DNA from: Actinomycetota bacterium
GTDB lineage: Bacteria > Actinomycetota > Nitriliruptoria > Nitriliruptorales > JAHWKO01
DNA length: 62,357 nucleotides
NCBI GenBank assembly: GCA_019347855.1
Contig: JAHWKO010000003.1
Coordinates: 1-62,357 of the forward strand
Reading direction: 5' to 3'
Shown: positions 43,617 through 53,377 of the stretch, one piece after another
How positions within the stretch are numbered: the stretch's first letter is position 1
Layout of the letters: each line of letters opens with the position of its first letter
Position numbers and translations under genes: made by a program
Notes under the pieces: model-generated
The model's database searches: none
Seen by the model: the letters and a program-made list of their open reading frames with translations, nothing else
Told to the model about the DNA's origin: nothing

Positions 43617-45233
43617 GTGGCGATCGACCGGCCCCCACGAGACGACCGCGCGGACAGGATGCGCTTCCGCATCCTGCTGGCCGCCGGTGGGCTCACGCTG
43701 GGGCTCGCGACCCTGCTGCTGCCTCACCCCGAACCCTTCGATCCCGTCCTGCTCGTAGCGGCGGTGCTCCTGAGCGGCACGATCGCGGTGGGGCTGCGGA
43801 TCGAGGCGCTGGCCGGGATATGGGAACGGTGGGGCGACATCCTCGCCGTGGCGACGGTCACCCTCGTCGTGGCGGCGACGGGCGGGCCGGACAGCGTCTA
43901 CCAGGACCTCTACCTCCTGCCGCTGCTCGCCGCCGCCGCGCTCCGCACGTTCCGGCAGGTCCTCGGGATCGTCGCGCTCATCGTCGTCGCGTTGTTGGCC
44001 CCGTTCGTCTACTCCGAGGTCGCAGCCGTAGGGCCCTACATCACCGACGCCGTCGTCGACGCCGGCGCGTGGGTCCTGGCCGCGGCTGTCGTCGGTCGAC
44101 AGGCGGGTCACCACAGACAGCAGGAGCTCGAGGCCCGGGCCAACGAGGAACGCTTCCGGCAGCTCGCCGAGCACGCGCAGGACGGCATCTACCGCCTGGA
44201 GCTCGAACCCGAGGTCCGCTTCGTCTACGTGAACCCCGCGATGGAGGACGTCACCGGGTTCGCGCCTCAGGCCTTCTACGAGGACCCGTCGCTCCCCCTC
44301 CTGCGGGTACATCCCGACGACCGGGAGCTCGTGCGCCGCAGCCGGACGGATCCGCGGCAGCTGCCCGACACCATCGAGGTGCGCTGGCGGCACGCCGAGG
44401 GCCACTGGGTGTGGCACGCCCTCCGCGAAGCCGCGGTCTTCGAGGGCGGTGAGCTCACCGCGATCCAGGGCATCGTCCGTGACGTGACGCCCCAGAAGAT
44501 CCGCGAGGAGGAGCTCGCGCTCGATCTCGCCCGGCAGCAGGAAGCCGCGGAGGACCTGCGGCAGCTGGACGTCGCCAGGACGACGACCCTGCGGGCCGTC
44601 GCGCACGACCTGCGCAGCCCCCTGATGTCGATCACCGGCTTCAGCGGGATCCTGCGCGACCGCGCCGACGAGCTCACCCCGCAGGAGTCGGCGCACCTCG
44701 CCGACCGGATCTCCGGCGCCGCCGAACGGCTCGAGCGGATCCTGAACGCGCTGCTCGAGCTCGAACAGCTCACGTCCGTGGGCACCGCCGTCTCGCGGGG
44801 CCGCGTCGAGCTCGACCGGCTCGTGCGCGTCGTGGTCTCGGAGCTCGACGCCCCGAACCACGAGGTCACCGTCGACGTCGCGCCGGTGGAGGTCGCGGGC
44901 GACGCGGCGAAGCTGGAGCGGGCGATCGACAACCTGGTACGCAACGCGGTCCACCACACCCCCTCGGACTCCCACGTCCGGGTCTCGATCGTCCGTGACG
45001 GCGGCGGTGTCCAGCTCGTCGTCGAGGACGACGGACCCGGGGTCCCCGACACCGCCAAGGACACGATCTTCGAGCCGTTCGAACGGGGGGCGTCTACGGT
45101 CGCCGGGACCGGCGTCGGGCTGTCCCTCGTGCAGGCGATCGCCGAGCTACACGGAGGTCGCGCCTGGGTCGAGGACCGGGACGGCGGCGGTGCGAGGTTC
45201 GCGATGTTCCTCCCGGACCACCCGGTCGGCTGA
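43617..45233 (+). CDS. PAS-containing sensor histidine kinase
   Basis: 538 residues. Five to six N-terminal membrane helices (about 18-165), a PAS domain (about 180-295: ERFRQLAEHAQDGIYRLE), the dimerisation domain with phospho-acceptor H330 (AVAHDLRSPL), then an ATPase with N-box DNLVRNAVHHTP, G1 DDGPGVPD and G2 GTGVGLSLV. No response regulator is next to it, so it is an orphan here. The start is the leaderless GTG 43617. Its 3' end overlaps the next, convergent gene by 87 nt. Confidence 0.9.
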   Translation: MAIDRPPRDDRADRMRFRILLAAGGLTLGLATLLLPHPEPFDPVLLVAAVLLSGTIAVGLRIEALAGIWERWGDILAVATVTLVVAATGGPDSVYQDLYLLPLLAAAALRTFRQVLGIVALIVVALLAPFVYSEVAAVGPYITDAVVDAGAWVLAAAVVGRQAGHHRQQELEARANEERFRQLAEHAQDGIYRLELEPEVRFVYVNPAMEDVTGFAPQAFYEDPSLPLLRVHPDDRELVRRSRTDPRQLPDTIEVRWRHAEGHWVWHALREAAVFEGGELTAIQGIVRDVTPQKIREEELALDLARQQEAAEDLRQLDVARTTTLRAVAHDLRSPLMSITGFSGILRDRADELTPQESAHLADRISGAAERLERILNALLELEQLTSVGTAVSRGRVELDRLVRVVVSELDAPNHEVTVDVAPVEVAGDAAKLERAIDNLVRNAVHHTPSDSHVRVSIVRDGGGVQLVVEDDGPGVPDTAKDTIFEPFERGASTVAGTGVGLSLVQAIAELHGGRAWVEDRDGGGARFAMFLPDHPVG

Positions 45234-46226
45234 GACGCGCTCCTCCTGCGGTCGCGTCTGCACGAGCAGGTCCATCCCCGCGCCGGTCAGCACCGTCAGG
45301 ACGATCGAACCGGTCCACAGCTCGGCCTCCCACCCGAGCCCCCAGATCCCGTGGAACACGGCGAACCAGGTCGCCCAGGTCACCGCCGGAACCGCGAGGA
45401 GGAGCATCCGGCGGCCGTGCCCCGCGCGTGACAGCACGTCCGCGGTCGCACCGCCGAGGATCGCGGCGAGCACCAGCGGGGCGTGCTCGAAGGCGTGGAG
45501 GCTGGACAGGAGCAGCGCGGGGACGGCCATCACGAGCGTGTAGGTCCCGGGCGGTACGTCACGTCGGGCCGAGGAGGTCGCGCGGATGCTCGACGTCCGT
45601 TGGTTGGCCACCCAGGCGACGCCCCCGAGGAGCAGGAGGTTGGTCAGCAGGATGCTCGCGATGCCGATCGTCGCTCCGGAGTCGTCCGGCACGTTGCTGA
45701 CGGTGAACGTCTCCAGCCCGAACAGGTGGAAGGCAGACACGAACTGCAGGAAGAACGCGATGACCGCCACGGACAGTCCGACGGAGATCACGGTCGGGGC
45801 GGAGCCCCGCCAGCCACGGTCCGGTGCGGGATCCCGGCGGGATGCCCGGATCGGGGACGCCACCAGCAGGAGTCCGCCGACCATCAACGCGAGGTGGGTG
45901 GGGCTGATCAGCGCGGCGAGATCCTCTTCGATCCCGAGGAGCGTGTGCCAGACGGCATCTCCGACACCGGCGATCGCGAACAGCGCGAACCCCGCGACCG
46001 TCAGGCGGTCGGCGAACCCCGGGTCCCCGCGTCGGCGCTGGAACAGGAACCACGCGGTGGCCGCGACGAAGCCCGAGTACAGGACCGCGTGCCATGGGGT
46101 CCAGAAGTCCTCCGGCCGGCCCGCGTTGTGGGCCCAGCCGTCGAGGTACAACCCCAGGATGATCCACGTCGAGAACGCCGTCGCCGTCCAGCTCGCTCGT
46201 GCCGACCGCTGCTGCACGTCTGCCAT
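45147..46226 (-). CDS. Polytopic membrane protein, 359 aa
   Basis: About 9-10 membrane helices (STWIILGLYLDGWAHN, LFAIAGVGDAVWHTLLG, AVIAFFLQFVSAFHLFGLE). The conserved His and Trp in the first helices (DGWAHN, WTPWHAVLYSGF) resemble a family of actinobacterial integral membrane proteins of unknown function. ATG 46226 with GGAGG 8-12 nt upstream. The last 29 codons overlap the 3' end of the histidine kinase gene on the other strand. Confidence 0.75.
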   Translation of the reverse strand: MADVQQRSARASWTATAFSTWIILGLYLDGWAHNAGRPEDFWTPWHAVLYSGFVAATAWFLFQRRRGDPGFADRLTVAGFALFAIAGVGDAVWHTLLGIEEDLAALISPTHLALMVGGLLLVASPIRASRRDPAPDRGWRGSAPTVISVGLSVAVIAFFLQFVSAFHLFGLETFTVSNVPDDSGATIGIASILLTNLLLLGGVAWVANQRTSSIRATSSARRDVPPGTYTLVMAVPALLLSSLHAFEHAPLVLAAILGGATADVLSRAGHGRRMLLLAVPAVTWATWFAVFHGIWGLGWEAELWTGSIVLTVLTGAGMDLLVQTRPQEERVSADRVVREEHREPRTAAVPVLDPGATSV

Positions 46227-46324
46227 GTCGCCCTCCTCCTCGGCGCCGTCGACCCTACGTAGTGGCTGCCTACGGGCACCTCCCCCCACGGTCGGAACCA
46301 CGTCCTCCCTCCTCGGACGGAGGC

Positions 46325-47263
46325 TCAGGACCCCAGCAGGGTGGCGACATCGTCGGCGCAGCCCCAGGACAGGGTCACGCCCGCGCCTCCGTGCCCGTAG
46401 TCGTGCACGACGGGTGTGCCGTCCACATCCTCACGTTCCAGACGGACCTCGGGGCGGACGGGACGGAGCCCGACGGCGTGCCCGACCACGGGCGCCCCAT
46501 CCAGCGCCGGGACCAGTGCCAGGCAGCGCGCGAGGATGTCCTGGGCGACCTCCGGGTCGGGGGCGGTGTCCCACTCCCCCTCGTCCGCCGTCCCCCCGAG
46601 CACGACGTCCCGCGACCGGGGCACGACGTACGTGACGGTGTCCGCGTGGTGCAGAACGAAGCGATCGATCCCGGGGTTGCTCACCCGGACCACCTGCCCA
46701 CGGACCGGTTCCAGCGACCGGTCCCCCACGAGGTCGCGGGCGCCGAGCCCGGCGCAGTTGACCACCGCATCGATCCTGCCAACCGCCTCCTGGAGATCCT
46801 CCGCCGTGCGGAGCACGAGCTCACCCCCGGCGGCGACGAACCGCCGGAGGAGCCACTGGAGGTACCGAGGCATCTCGATCACCGGCAGCGTCAACCGGAG
46901 CCCGTCGGCGTACCCGTCGGGGAGCTCCTGCGGGTCCGCGCGTTGGACGTCCGGGACCGCCTGGATCCACCAGGGGTCGTCCCGGCGATCACGGAAGACC
47001 TCGAGCCCCTCGCGCATGCGCACGCCGCTGGTCCGGTCACGCGCCAGCTCCGTGAACCGCACGAGGCTCCGGCGTGCCCAGTCCAGGACCCGCCGGCGAG
47101 GCTCTGCCCGGTACGGGTACCAGATCGCCGCAGCCACGGCCGACGTCGTGGAGCCGGGTTCGTCTGCGGTCCATATCCGCACCCGCCAGCCGTCCTCTTG
47201 CAGCCGACACGCGGTGGTGAGCCCGCTCACCCCGGCTCCGAGGACGAGGGCTGTCCCGGTCAC
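46325..47263 (-). CDS. FAD-dependent D-amino-acid oxidase-like protein
   Basis: 312 residues. FAD motif LVLGAGVSGLTTACRL at the N-terminus, then AAIWYPYR and a C-terminal HDYGHGGAGVTLSWG, as in D-amino-acid oxidases. Oxidises a D-amino acid with release of ammonia. GTG 47263 overlaps the stop of the DapA-like gene (GTGA). Paired with a DapA/NanA-class gene it suggests amino-acid or hydroxyproline catabolism, where DAO and DapA-like enzymes commonly occur together. Confidence 0.85.
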   Translation of the reverse strand: MTGTALVLGAGVSGLTTACRLQEDGWRVRIWTADEPGSTTSAVAAAIWYPYRAEPRRRVLDWARRSLVRFTELARDRTSGVRMREGLEVFRDRRDDPWWIQAVPDVQRADPQELPDGYADGLRLTLPVIEMPRYLQWLLRRFVAAGGELVLRTAEDLQEAVGRIDAVVNCAGLGARDLVGDRSLEPVRGQVVRVSNPGIDRFVLHHADTVTYVVPRSRDVVLGGTADEGEWDTAPDPEVAQDILARCLALVPALDGAPVVGHAVGLRPVRPEVRLEREDVDGTPVVHDYGHGGAGVTLSWGCADDVATLLGS

Positions 47264-48024
47264 GACCCCATCCGCGCCATCGGGGACGTGCCGAAGCGTC
47301 CCGCCAGGGCCGCCTTCAGCCCGTGCGGGAAGTCCGTACGGCTCGTGAGGTGCGGTCCGATCAAGCCCCGCTGCGCGTCGGCGTCGCCGCCGAACGCGGC
47401 GATGCAGGCCTCGGGCTCGAGGTTCGCGAGCGCCAGGATCGCTCCCGCACAACCGAGCGCTCCGGCCTGCAGCAGCAACGCCGAGGATCCGACGTAGAGA
47501 GGGCGCGGGAACGCCTCGAGCTCCCGGAGCAGGCGCTCCGGGTCCCCGGACGAGTCCTTGAGCCCGTCCACCGGAAGCGATGCGAGCTGTCCGACGTCGA
47601 TGCCTGGAGGCGACATCGCCGGGAAGTGGTAGGCGAGGACGGGGGTCCCGCCGGCTGCCTGCCCTACCGCGGCGTAGTAGCCGGACGGGTCGGCGGCCCG
47701 CAGGGGTGACAGCACGAGCACCGCATCCGCTCCAGCGTCCACGGCGTCGCCGGTGAGCCCGACGGCCGTGCGGGTGTCCGCGGCCCCGGTCCCGGCGACG
47801 AGGGGGACGTCACCCCCGAGCCGCGAACGGACCGCCTAGACGAGACGGACGCGCTCGGTCCGGTCGAGGGCCGGCGCCTCGCCCGTGCTGCCGCCTACCA
47901 CCACGGCGCGAACCCCGGCGTCGACGAGCCGGCCCGCGTGCTCGGCGGTGGCCTCTGCATCCAACGACCCGTCGTCGCCGAACAGGGTCACGAGCGCCAC
48001 GCCCACACCGGCGAACACGGTCAC
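47260..48024 (-). pseudogene. Dihydrodipicolinate synthase-like gene with in-frame TAG
   Basis: Read through the TAG at 47836-47838, the chain is about 254 residues and complete: GVGVALVTLFGDDGSL, VVGGSTGEAPALDRTERVR, then after the stop AVRSRLGGDVPLVAGTG, VLAYHFP with the Tyr, and DGLKDSSGD with the Schiff-base Lys. Reading frame is the same on both sides; TAG stands where GAG (Glu) would fit. So a single G-to-T change, or a sequencing error, splits a class I aldolase. The start GTG 48024 overlaps the VWA gene's stop. Confidence 0.8.
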
Positions 48025-49934
48025 GGCCGGCCCCGGACGTAGTCCCGGAGCACGAACCGCCCCACCTGGTCGCTGCGGGACTGGAAGACCTGGCCGCCGG
48101 TGAGCGCAGCGAGCCGATCCGCGAAGTCCACGAGGCCCGGCTCCTCCTCGAGCAGGAAGACGTTGATCGAGATCCCGGAACGTGACAGGCGCGTCGCCTC
48201 GCGGAGCGTCCGCACGATGGTCTCCCGCACGGGTGGCCAGTTGAACGACACGTGCTCGCCCTCGAGGTGAGCGGTCGGTTCGCCGTCGGTGACCATGATG
48301 ACCTGCTTGACGGGCCGTGGGTCGTCGGACAGCACGCGGCGGGCGAGCATGAACGCGTGGTGCATGTTCGTGCCGTACACGCGCTCGAAGCCGGCGGCGC
48401 CGAGCTCGGCGGGCTGGATCCGTCTCGCGTAGTCGGAGAAGCCGATCAGGTAGAGGGCGTCCTGCGGGTAGCGACCCTCGATCAGCGCGTGCAGCGCCAG
48501 CGCCATCCGCTTGGCGTGCACGAAGTGGCCGCGCAGCGGCATCGAGAACGACAGGTCCAGCAGCAGCGCGGTGGCCGTCCGCGGGCGGACCTCGGTCTCG
48601 ACGACCTCGAGGTCCTCGGGAGCCAGCCGGAGCGGGGTCCCCGGCCCCGATCTCACGACGGCGTTGCGCACGCTCGCCTGGACCGCCAGGGGCTCGCGGT
48701 CGCCGAAGCTCCACGGTCGGGTCTGACCGGTGGCCTCTGCCTCGGGGCCCGTGGCGCGGACCGCTCGCTGGCGTCGCACCCGGTCGAGCAGCTGGGTGAG
48801 CGCGCGCTCCCCCAGCATCCGTGCCCCGCGCGGGGTCAGCTCGAGCTCGCCCTCCCGCCGGGCGAGCAACCCGCGCTGCTCGAGCTCGCGCTCGATCCGT
48901 CGGAGCCGCTGGAGGTCGACCACCGCCTCGTCGCCCAGCACGTCGCGCAGCAGGTCCTCGTCGATGTCGTCGAGGTCGGCGCCAGGGCGGTCGCTGGCGA
49001 GCTGCTCCTCGAGCTCGTCGACCTCGGCGAGACGCTCGAACGCATCCACCGTCGACGAGAGCGGGGCGGGCTCGAACCCGTACGGATCCTGGGGTTGGTC
49101 CCACCGGAGCTGCGGCATCAGCTGCCTGAGCTGCTGATCGAGCTGCGACATCTGGAACGCCAGATCCAGGTCGTCGAGCAGGGATCGTGCGAGCTCCTGG
49201 AGCTCACGTCGTTGCTCCGGGGTCATCGACGCCAGCATCTGGCTCATCGCCACCATCCGCCGAGCGAGCACCTCCAGCAGCTCGTCCAGATCCTCGGGCT
49301 GCTCGGGGAACAGGTGACCGTGCTCGGCCATGAACGCGTCGAAGTCGGGCTCGTCCCCACGGTCGCGCTGCTGGAGCATCGCGTTCAGGTCAGCCATCAT
49401 CGCGGCGACCTCGGCGACGTCGTCCGGGGTCACCGCCTGCATCCCGGCGGTCAGGTTGCGGAAGTAGCTGTCGAGGACCTGACCGCGCAGGTCCTCGAGC
49501 AGCTCCTGGAACCGCAGCGCCGCGTCCGGGGACCGGAACCCGTACTCCTGGAGCTCGCGGATCGCGCCCGACGGGCTGGCGGGCAGGGCGTCGAGCCGCA
49601 GCTCGGCGAACCGGGCGTCGGGGTCGTCCTCCACCGCCAGCTGCCCCCGCTCGGTCGCGACGATGTCGTCGAGACGTTCACGCAGATCGGCGAGGGGTCC
49701 GTCCGGGTCGATCCGCTCCTGGAGGCGCCGTCGAGCCTCCGCCAGGCGTCGGCGCAGCTCGTCCAGGCCTGCCACCTGCCCGTCTATCCCCCGGTCGAGC
49801 AGCCCACGCAAGGCACGGTCGCCCCCGGCACCCATGAGCAGATCATCGCCCAGACGCTCGAGGACATCGCCTACGTCGAGGAACTCACCCAGTGGATCCT
49901 GGGTGCCGTCCCAACGCTCGTAGCGTGCTCGCAC
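48021..49934 (-). CDS. VWA-domain protein, partner of the MoxR-like ATPase
   Basis: 637 residues. A long helical, Glu/Arg/Leu-rich N-terminal part (about 1-400) precedes a von Willebrand A domain (about 440-630) whose MIDAS site is DLSFSMPLRG. MoxR AAA+ and VWA proteins work as pairs to fold or activate enzymes. The leaderless GTG 49934 has TATCCT 7 nt upstream (49942-49947). Separated from the AAA+ gene by ftsH. Coupled to the aldolase gene by GTGA. Confidence 0.85.
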   Translation of the reverse strand: MRARYERWDGTQDPLGEFLDVGDVLERLGDDLLMGAGGDRALRGLLDRGIDGQVAGLDELRRRLAEARRRLQERIDPDGPLADLRERLDDIVATERGQLAVEDDPDARFAELRLDALPASPSGAIRELQEYGFRSPDAALRFQELLEDLRGQVLDSYFRNLTAGMQAVTPDDVAEVAAMMADLNAMLQQRDRGDEPDFDAFMAEHGHLFPEQPEDLDELLEVLARRMVAMSQMLASMTPEQRRELQELARSLLDDLDLAFQMSQLDQQLRQLMPQLRWDQPQDPYGFEPAPLSSTVDAFERLAEVDELEEQLASDRPGADLDDIDEDLLRDVLGDEAVVDLQRLRRIERELEQRGLLARREGELELTPRGARMLGERALTQLLDRVRRQRAVRATGPEAEATGQTRPWSFGDREPLAVQASVRNAVVRSGPGTPLRLAPEDLEVVETEVRPRTATALLLDLSFSMPLRGHFVHAKRMALALHALIEGRYPQDALYLIGFSDYARRIQPAELGAAGFERVYGTNMHHAFMLARRVLSDDPRPVKQVIMVTDGEPTAHLEGEHVSFNWPPVRETIVRTLREATRLSRSGISINVFLLEEEPGLVDFADRLAALTGGQVFQSRSDQVGRFVLRDYVRGRP

Positions 49935-49941
49935 GCCCCCG

Positions 49942-49947
49942 AGGATA
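49942..49947 (-). promoter_or_regulatory. Candidate -10 box (TATCCT) for a leaderless VWA mRNA
   Basis: Ends 7 nt before GTG 49934 on the minus strand; no Shine-Dalgarno. Confidence 0.45.
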
Positions 49948-49960
49948 GGGCCGCGGGCGG

Positions 49961-51907
49961 TCAGGAGGCTTCCCCGGCCTCCACCGTCGCGTCGTCCTCC
50001 TGGGCGTCCTCGTCCCGCACGGGCTTCTCGAGCCCGAGCATCCGGTACACCTCGGCGCCGTCGACGGTCTCCTCCTCCAGCAGCCGCTCGATCAACTCCC
50101 TGAGCTCGTCCCGGTGGTCCTTCAGCATCTTCAGGGCGCGGTCCTCGGCGTCCCGGAGGATCCGCTCGACCTCCTGGTCGACGTTGCGCTGGGTCTCCTC
50201 GGCGAAGGGTCGCTGACGTAAGGGGGAGGGTTGGCCCTGCTGCTCCTGGGCGTAACCAACGGGACCGAGCTCCCCGGACAGGCCGAAGTCGCGCACCATC
50301 TTGGTCGCGAGCTGGGTGGCGCCCGCGAGGTCGGACGCCGAGCCCGTCGAGCCCTCGCCGAGGATCACCTCCTCGGCGGCACGACCGCCCATCCGGACCG
50401 CGAGCGTGTCGTGGAGGTAGCCCTCGGTCTGCAGCCGCCTCTCGTTCAGCGGGATCGTGTGCGTCACACCTAGGGCTCGGCCAGCTGGGAGGATCGAGAC
50501 CTTCTCGACCGGATCCGCGTTCTCGCAGAGCGCACCGATGATCGCGTGCCCGGACTCGTGGATCGCGACGCGCCGCTGCTCGTCCTGGGTGAGCATGTTG
50601 GACTCGTCGCGACGACCGATCATGATCCGGTCTCGCGCCCGTTCGAAGTCCTCGGCGGTGACCTGGGTGCGGTCGTGGCGGACGGCGAAGATCGCCGCCT
50701 CGTTGCACAGGTTCTCCAGCTCGGCACCGCTGAACCCGGGGGTCCCGCGGGCGACGAGGTCGAGGTCGACGTCCTCGCTCAGATCCTTGTCCTGCGTGTG
50801 GATCCGGAGGATGTCGAGCCGGTCGTTCTGGCGGGGCAGATCGACGCGGATCTCCCGGTCGAACCGGCCGGGGCGCATCAAGGCCTCGTCCAGCAGCTGC
50901 GGCCGGTTGGTCGCGGCGATCACCACGACGCCCTCGGACGGGTCGAACCCATCCATCTCGGCGAGCAGCTGGTTCAGGGTCTGCTCCTGCTCGTTGTTCG
51001 CCCCGATCGTCGCCGTCCCTCCACGCTTGCGACCGATCGAGTCGAGCTCGTCGATGAAGATGATCGACGGGGCGCGGTCGCGGGCCTCGTCGAACAGGTC
51101 GCGGACGCGCGATGCCCCGACCCCCACGAGCATCTGCACGAACGTGGATCCCGCGGCGTACATGAAGGGCACGTCGGCCTCACCGGCGATCGCGCGGGCC
51201 ATCAGCGTCTTGCCGGTGCCGGGTGGGCCGACCATCAGCACACCGCCGGGACCCCGAGCGCCCGCCTCCTGGTACCGCTCCGGTTCCGTGAGGTAGTCGA
51301 TGATCTCGCGGACCTCGCGCTTGACCCCCTCGTAGCCGGCAACGTCGTCGAACGTCGTGTCGGGACGCTCGGTGTCGATGAGCTCGGCCTGGGACTTGCC
51401 CATGCCGCTCATCTGCGACAGCTGTCCCTGGGCCCGTCGTGACAGGAACCAGAACAGCCCGATCAGCAGGAGGAACGGCGCGAAGCCGATCAGGATCGAC
51501 CAGAACCCGCGCCCGGGCGACGTGGCCGAGACCTCGACGTCGTTCTCGCGGAGGGCCTCGGTGAGCTCCTGCTGCTCGAGGTCCGTCGGGATCGTGGTCG
51601 TGAACCGGTCACCGTTGTCGAGCTCCCCGGTCACCTTCCCGGAGTCGTTGTTGATCGTGACGGTCGCGACCTCGCCGTCCTGCACCCGTTGGAGGAACTG
51701 GGAGTAGACCAGCTCCTCACCCGCCGGTGGGCCGATCAAGGTCATCGTGACGGCCACGCCGAGGAGCACGGCGCCGACGATCAGCAGCCAGCGCTTCCAC
51801 CCATCGGACAGGTCGAAGGGGCTGTCGGGGCGGTCGGAACCGTCAGGTTCCGGCATGCGCGGCCGACCCTCGTCGTCCGGGAGGTGGGACCGTTGGTGGG
51901 ACGTCAT
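49961..51907 (-). CDS. ftsH: FtsH-family ATP-dependent zinc metalloprotease
   Basis: 648 residues. Two membrane helices (about 37-60, 135-155) bracket a small outside domain, then an AAA+ domain (Walker A GPPGTGKT near 228-235, Walker B IIFIDELDSIG, second-region R finger) and an M41 zinc protease with H450-E451-x2-H454. Degrades membrane and regulatory proteins. ATG 51907 has TACCCT 6 nt upstream and no ribosome site: leaderless. The C-terminus ends in an acidic tail. Confidence 0.95.
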   Translation of the reverse strand: MTSHQRSHLPDDEGRPRMPEPDGSDRPDSPFDLSDGWKRWLLIVGAVLLGVAVTMTLIGPPAGEELVYSQFLQRVQDGEVATVTINNDSGKVTGELDNGDRFTTTIPTDLEQQELTEALRENDVEVSATSPGRGFWSILIGFAPFLLLIGLFWFLSRRAQGQLSQMSGMGKSQAELIDTERPDTTFDDVAGYEGVKREVREIIDYLTEPERYQEAGARGPGGVLMVGPPGTGKTLMARAIAGEADVPFMYAAGSTFVQMLVGVGASRVRDLFDEARDRAPSIIFIDELDSIGRKRGGTATIGANNEQEQTLNQLLAEMDGFDPSEGVVVIAATNRPQLLDEALMRPGRFDREIRVDLPRQNDRLDILRIHTQDKDLSEDVDLDLVARGTPGFSGAELENLCNEAAIFAVRHDRTQVTAEDFERARDRIMIGRRDESNMLTQDEQRRVAIHESGHAIIGALCENADPVEKVSILPAGRALGVTHTIPLNERRLQTEGYLHDTLAVRMGGRAAEEVILGEGSTGSASDLAGATQLATKMVRDFGLSGELGPVGYAQEQQGQPSPLRQRPFAEETQRNVDQEVERILRDAEDRALKMLKDHRDELRELIERLLEEETVDGAEVYRMLGLEKPVRDEDAQEDDATVEAGEAS

Positions 51908-51913
51908 GCCCCG

Positions 51914-51919
51914 AGGGTA
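51914..51919 (-). promoter_or_regulatory. Candidate -10 box (TACCCT) for a leaderless ftsH mRNA
   Basis: Ends 6 nt before ATG 51907 on the minus strand. Confidence 0.45.
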
Positions 51920-51961
51920 GGCAGCCGGCGTTCGGCCCTTGCGGGCCATCGGTCGGTGCCG

Positions 51962-53371
51962 TCAGCTCTCGGCGATGCGGTAGGTCCCGCCAGCGCCGAC
52001 CTGCTCCTTGTTGAGGCGCTTCGCGAGGTGCAACCCCTCGAGCGCGAACTCGAGGACGCTCGCGGCGAGGGCGGGGTCCTCCGCAGGGACGTCGAGGCGG
52101 TCCATCATCCGCGCGAGACCGGGCACGTCCTCCCCCATGTCCGCCAGCACATCCGAGGCGGAACGCTCGTCGGACGTCTCCAGCACCAGCCCCTGCTCGA
52201 AGCGCTCCACGAGCCCGCCCAGGTCCTCGCGCCCCAGGTGCCGACGCCACGTGAGCAGGATGGCCTGACGCAGCAGCCGCTCGACGATGTCCAACTCGCG
52301 ACCCTCCTCGAGCAGATCGAACTCGACGCGGCCGAGCGCCGCGAGCACGATCGGCCACAGGTCCACGATCCGTGGCACCGCACGGGGCTCACCCGTCCGC
52401 ACGGCTCGACGGACCGCGCCGGCGATCAGCGTCTCGCGCGCCCCGATCGTGTAGCGGACCGACACCCCCGACCGGTGGTTGACGTGCGGGCTGTTGCGCA
52501 GCTGACGCGCGAGCTCGGCGAGCACCTCCTCGAGGAACCGCGGGACGTACACGTCGACGTCAGGCGGTGGCGGGGCGGACTCCTGACGGGCGATCGCGAT
52601 CTCGTGGTCGAGCCGCCGCGGGTAGTGCGTACGGACCTGGGTCCCGAAGCGGTCCTTCAGGGGGGAGATGATCCGTCCCCGGTTCGTGTAGTCGTCCGGG
52701 TTCGCGGTCGCGACGAGGAGGAGGTCCAGGGGCAGACGGACCTTGTACCCGCGGACCTGGACATCGCGTTCCTCGAGGACGTTCAGCAGCGCCACCTGGA
52801 TGCGTTCGGGGAGGTCGGGGAGCTCGTTGACCGCGAAGATCCCGCGGTTGGTGCGCGGCACCAGCCCGTAGTGGATCGTCTCCTCGTCACCGAGGTAGCG
52901 GCCCTCGGCGATCTTGATCGGGTCGACGTCGCCGATCAGGTCCGCCACCGAGGTGTCGGGCGTGGCGAGCTTCTCGGTGAACCGGCGGTCGCGGTCGATC
53001 CAACCGACCGGCAGTCCGTCGCCGCGTTCGTCGGCCAGCGTCCGGCACCGCGCACAGACCGGCTCGTACGGGTGACAGTTGATCTCGCAGCCCTCGACGA
53101 CGGGCGCCTGTTCGTCGAGGAGCTCCACCAAACGGCGGACGATGCGGCTCTTGGCCTGTCCGCGCTCACCAAGCAGCACGATGTCGTGGCCCGCGAGGAT
53201 GCCGCGCTCCAGGTCCGGCAGCACCGTCTGCTCGAAGCCCACGAGGTCCGGGATCCACGGCTCACCGGACCGCAGGCGGGAGGCGAGGTTGGACCGCATC
53301 TCCTCCTTGACGGAGCGGGCCTCGTGACCGGAGGCCCGAAGCTCAGCGAGGGTCGAGGGGAGGTCGGTCAT
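51962..53371 (-). CDS. MoxR/magnesium-chelatase-like AAA+ ATPase
   Basis: 469 residues. Walker A is the unusual GERGQAKSR, followed by Walker B FAVNELPDLPERIQVALLNVLEERDVQ and sensor LLLVATANPDDYTNRG, the MoxR/ChlI group. A four-cysteine stretch (CEINCHPYEPVCARC) near residue 95 could bind zinc. Expected to act with the VWA protein at 48021. ATG 53371 has TAGGCT 6 nt upstream, a leaderless start. Confidence 0.9.
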   Translation of the reverse strand: MTDLPSTLAELRASGHEARSVKEEMRSNLASRLRSGEPWIPDLVGFEQTVLPDLERGILAGHDIVLLGERGQAKSRIVRRLVELLDEQAPVVEGCEINCHPYEPVCARCRTLADERGDGLPVGWIDRDRRFTEKLATPDTSVADLIGDVDPIKIAEGRYLGDEETIHYGLVPRTNRGIFAVNELPDLPERIQVALLNVLEERDVQVRGYKVRLPLDLLLVATANPDDYTNRGRIISPLKDRFGTQVRTHYPRRLDHEIAIARQESAPPPPDVDVYVPRFLEEVLAELARQLRNSPHVNHRSGVSVRYTIGARETLIAGAVRRAVRTGEPRAVPRIVDLWPIVLAALGRVEFDLLEEGRELDIVERLLRQAILLTWRRHLGREDLGGLVERFEQGLVLETSDERSASDVLADMGEDVPGLARMMDRLDVPAEDPALAASVLEFALEGLHLAKRLNKEQVGAGGTYRIAES

Positions 53372-53377
53372 GTCTCC

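Noticed and set aside
47740..47840. Frameshift in the DapA-like gene
   Set aside because: Translation on both sides of the TAG is in the same frame, so a nonsense change explains it without an indel.
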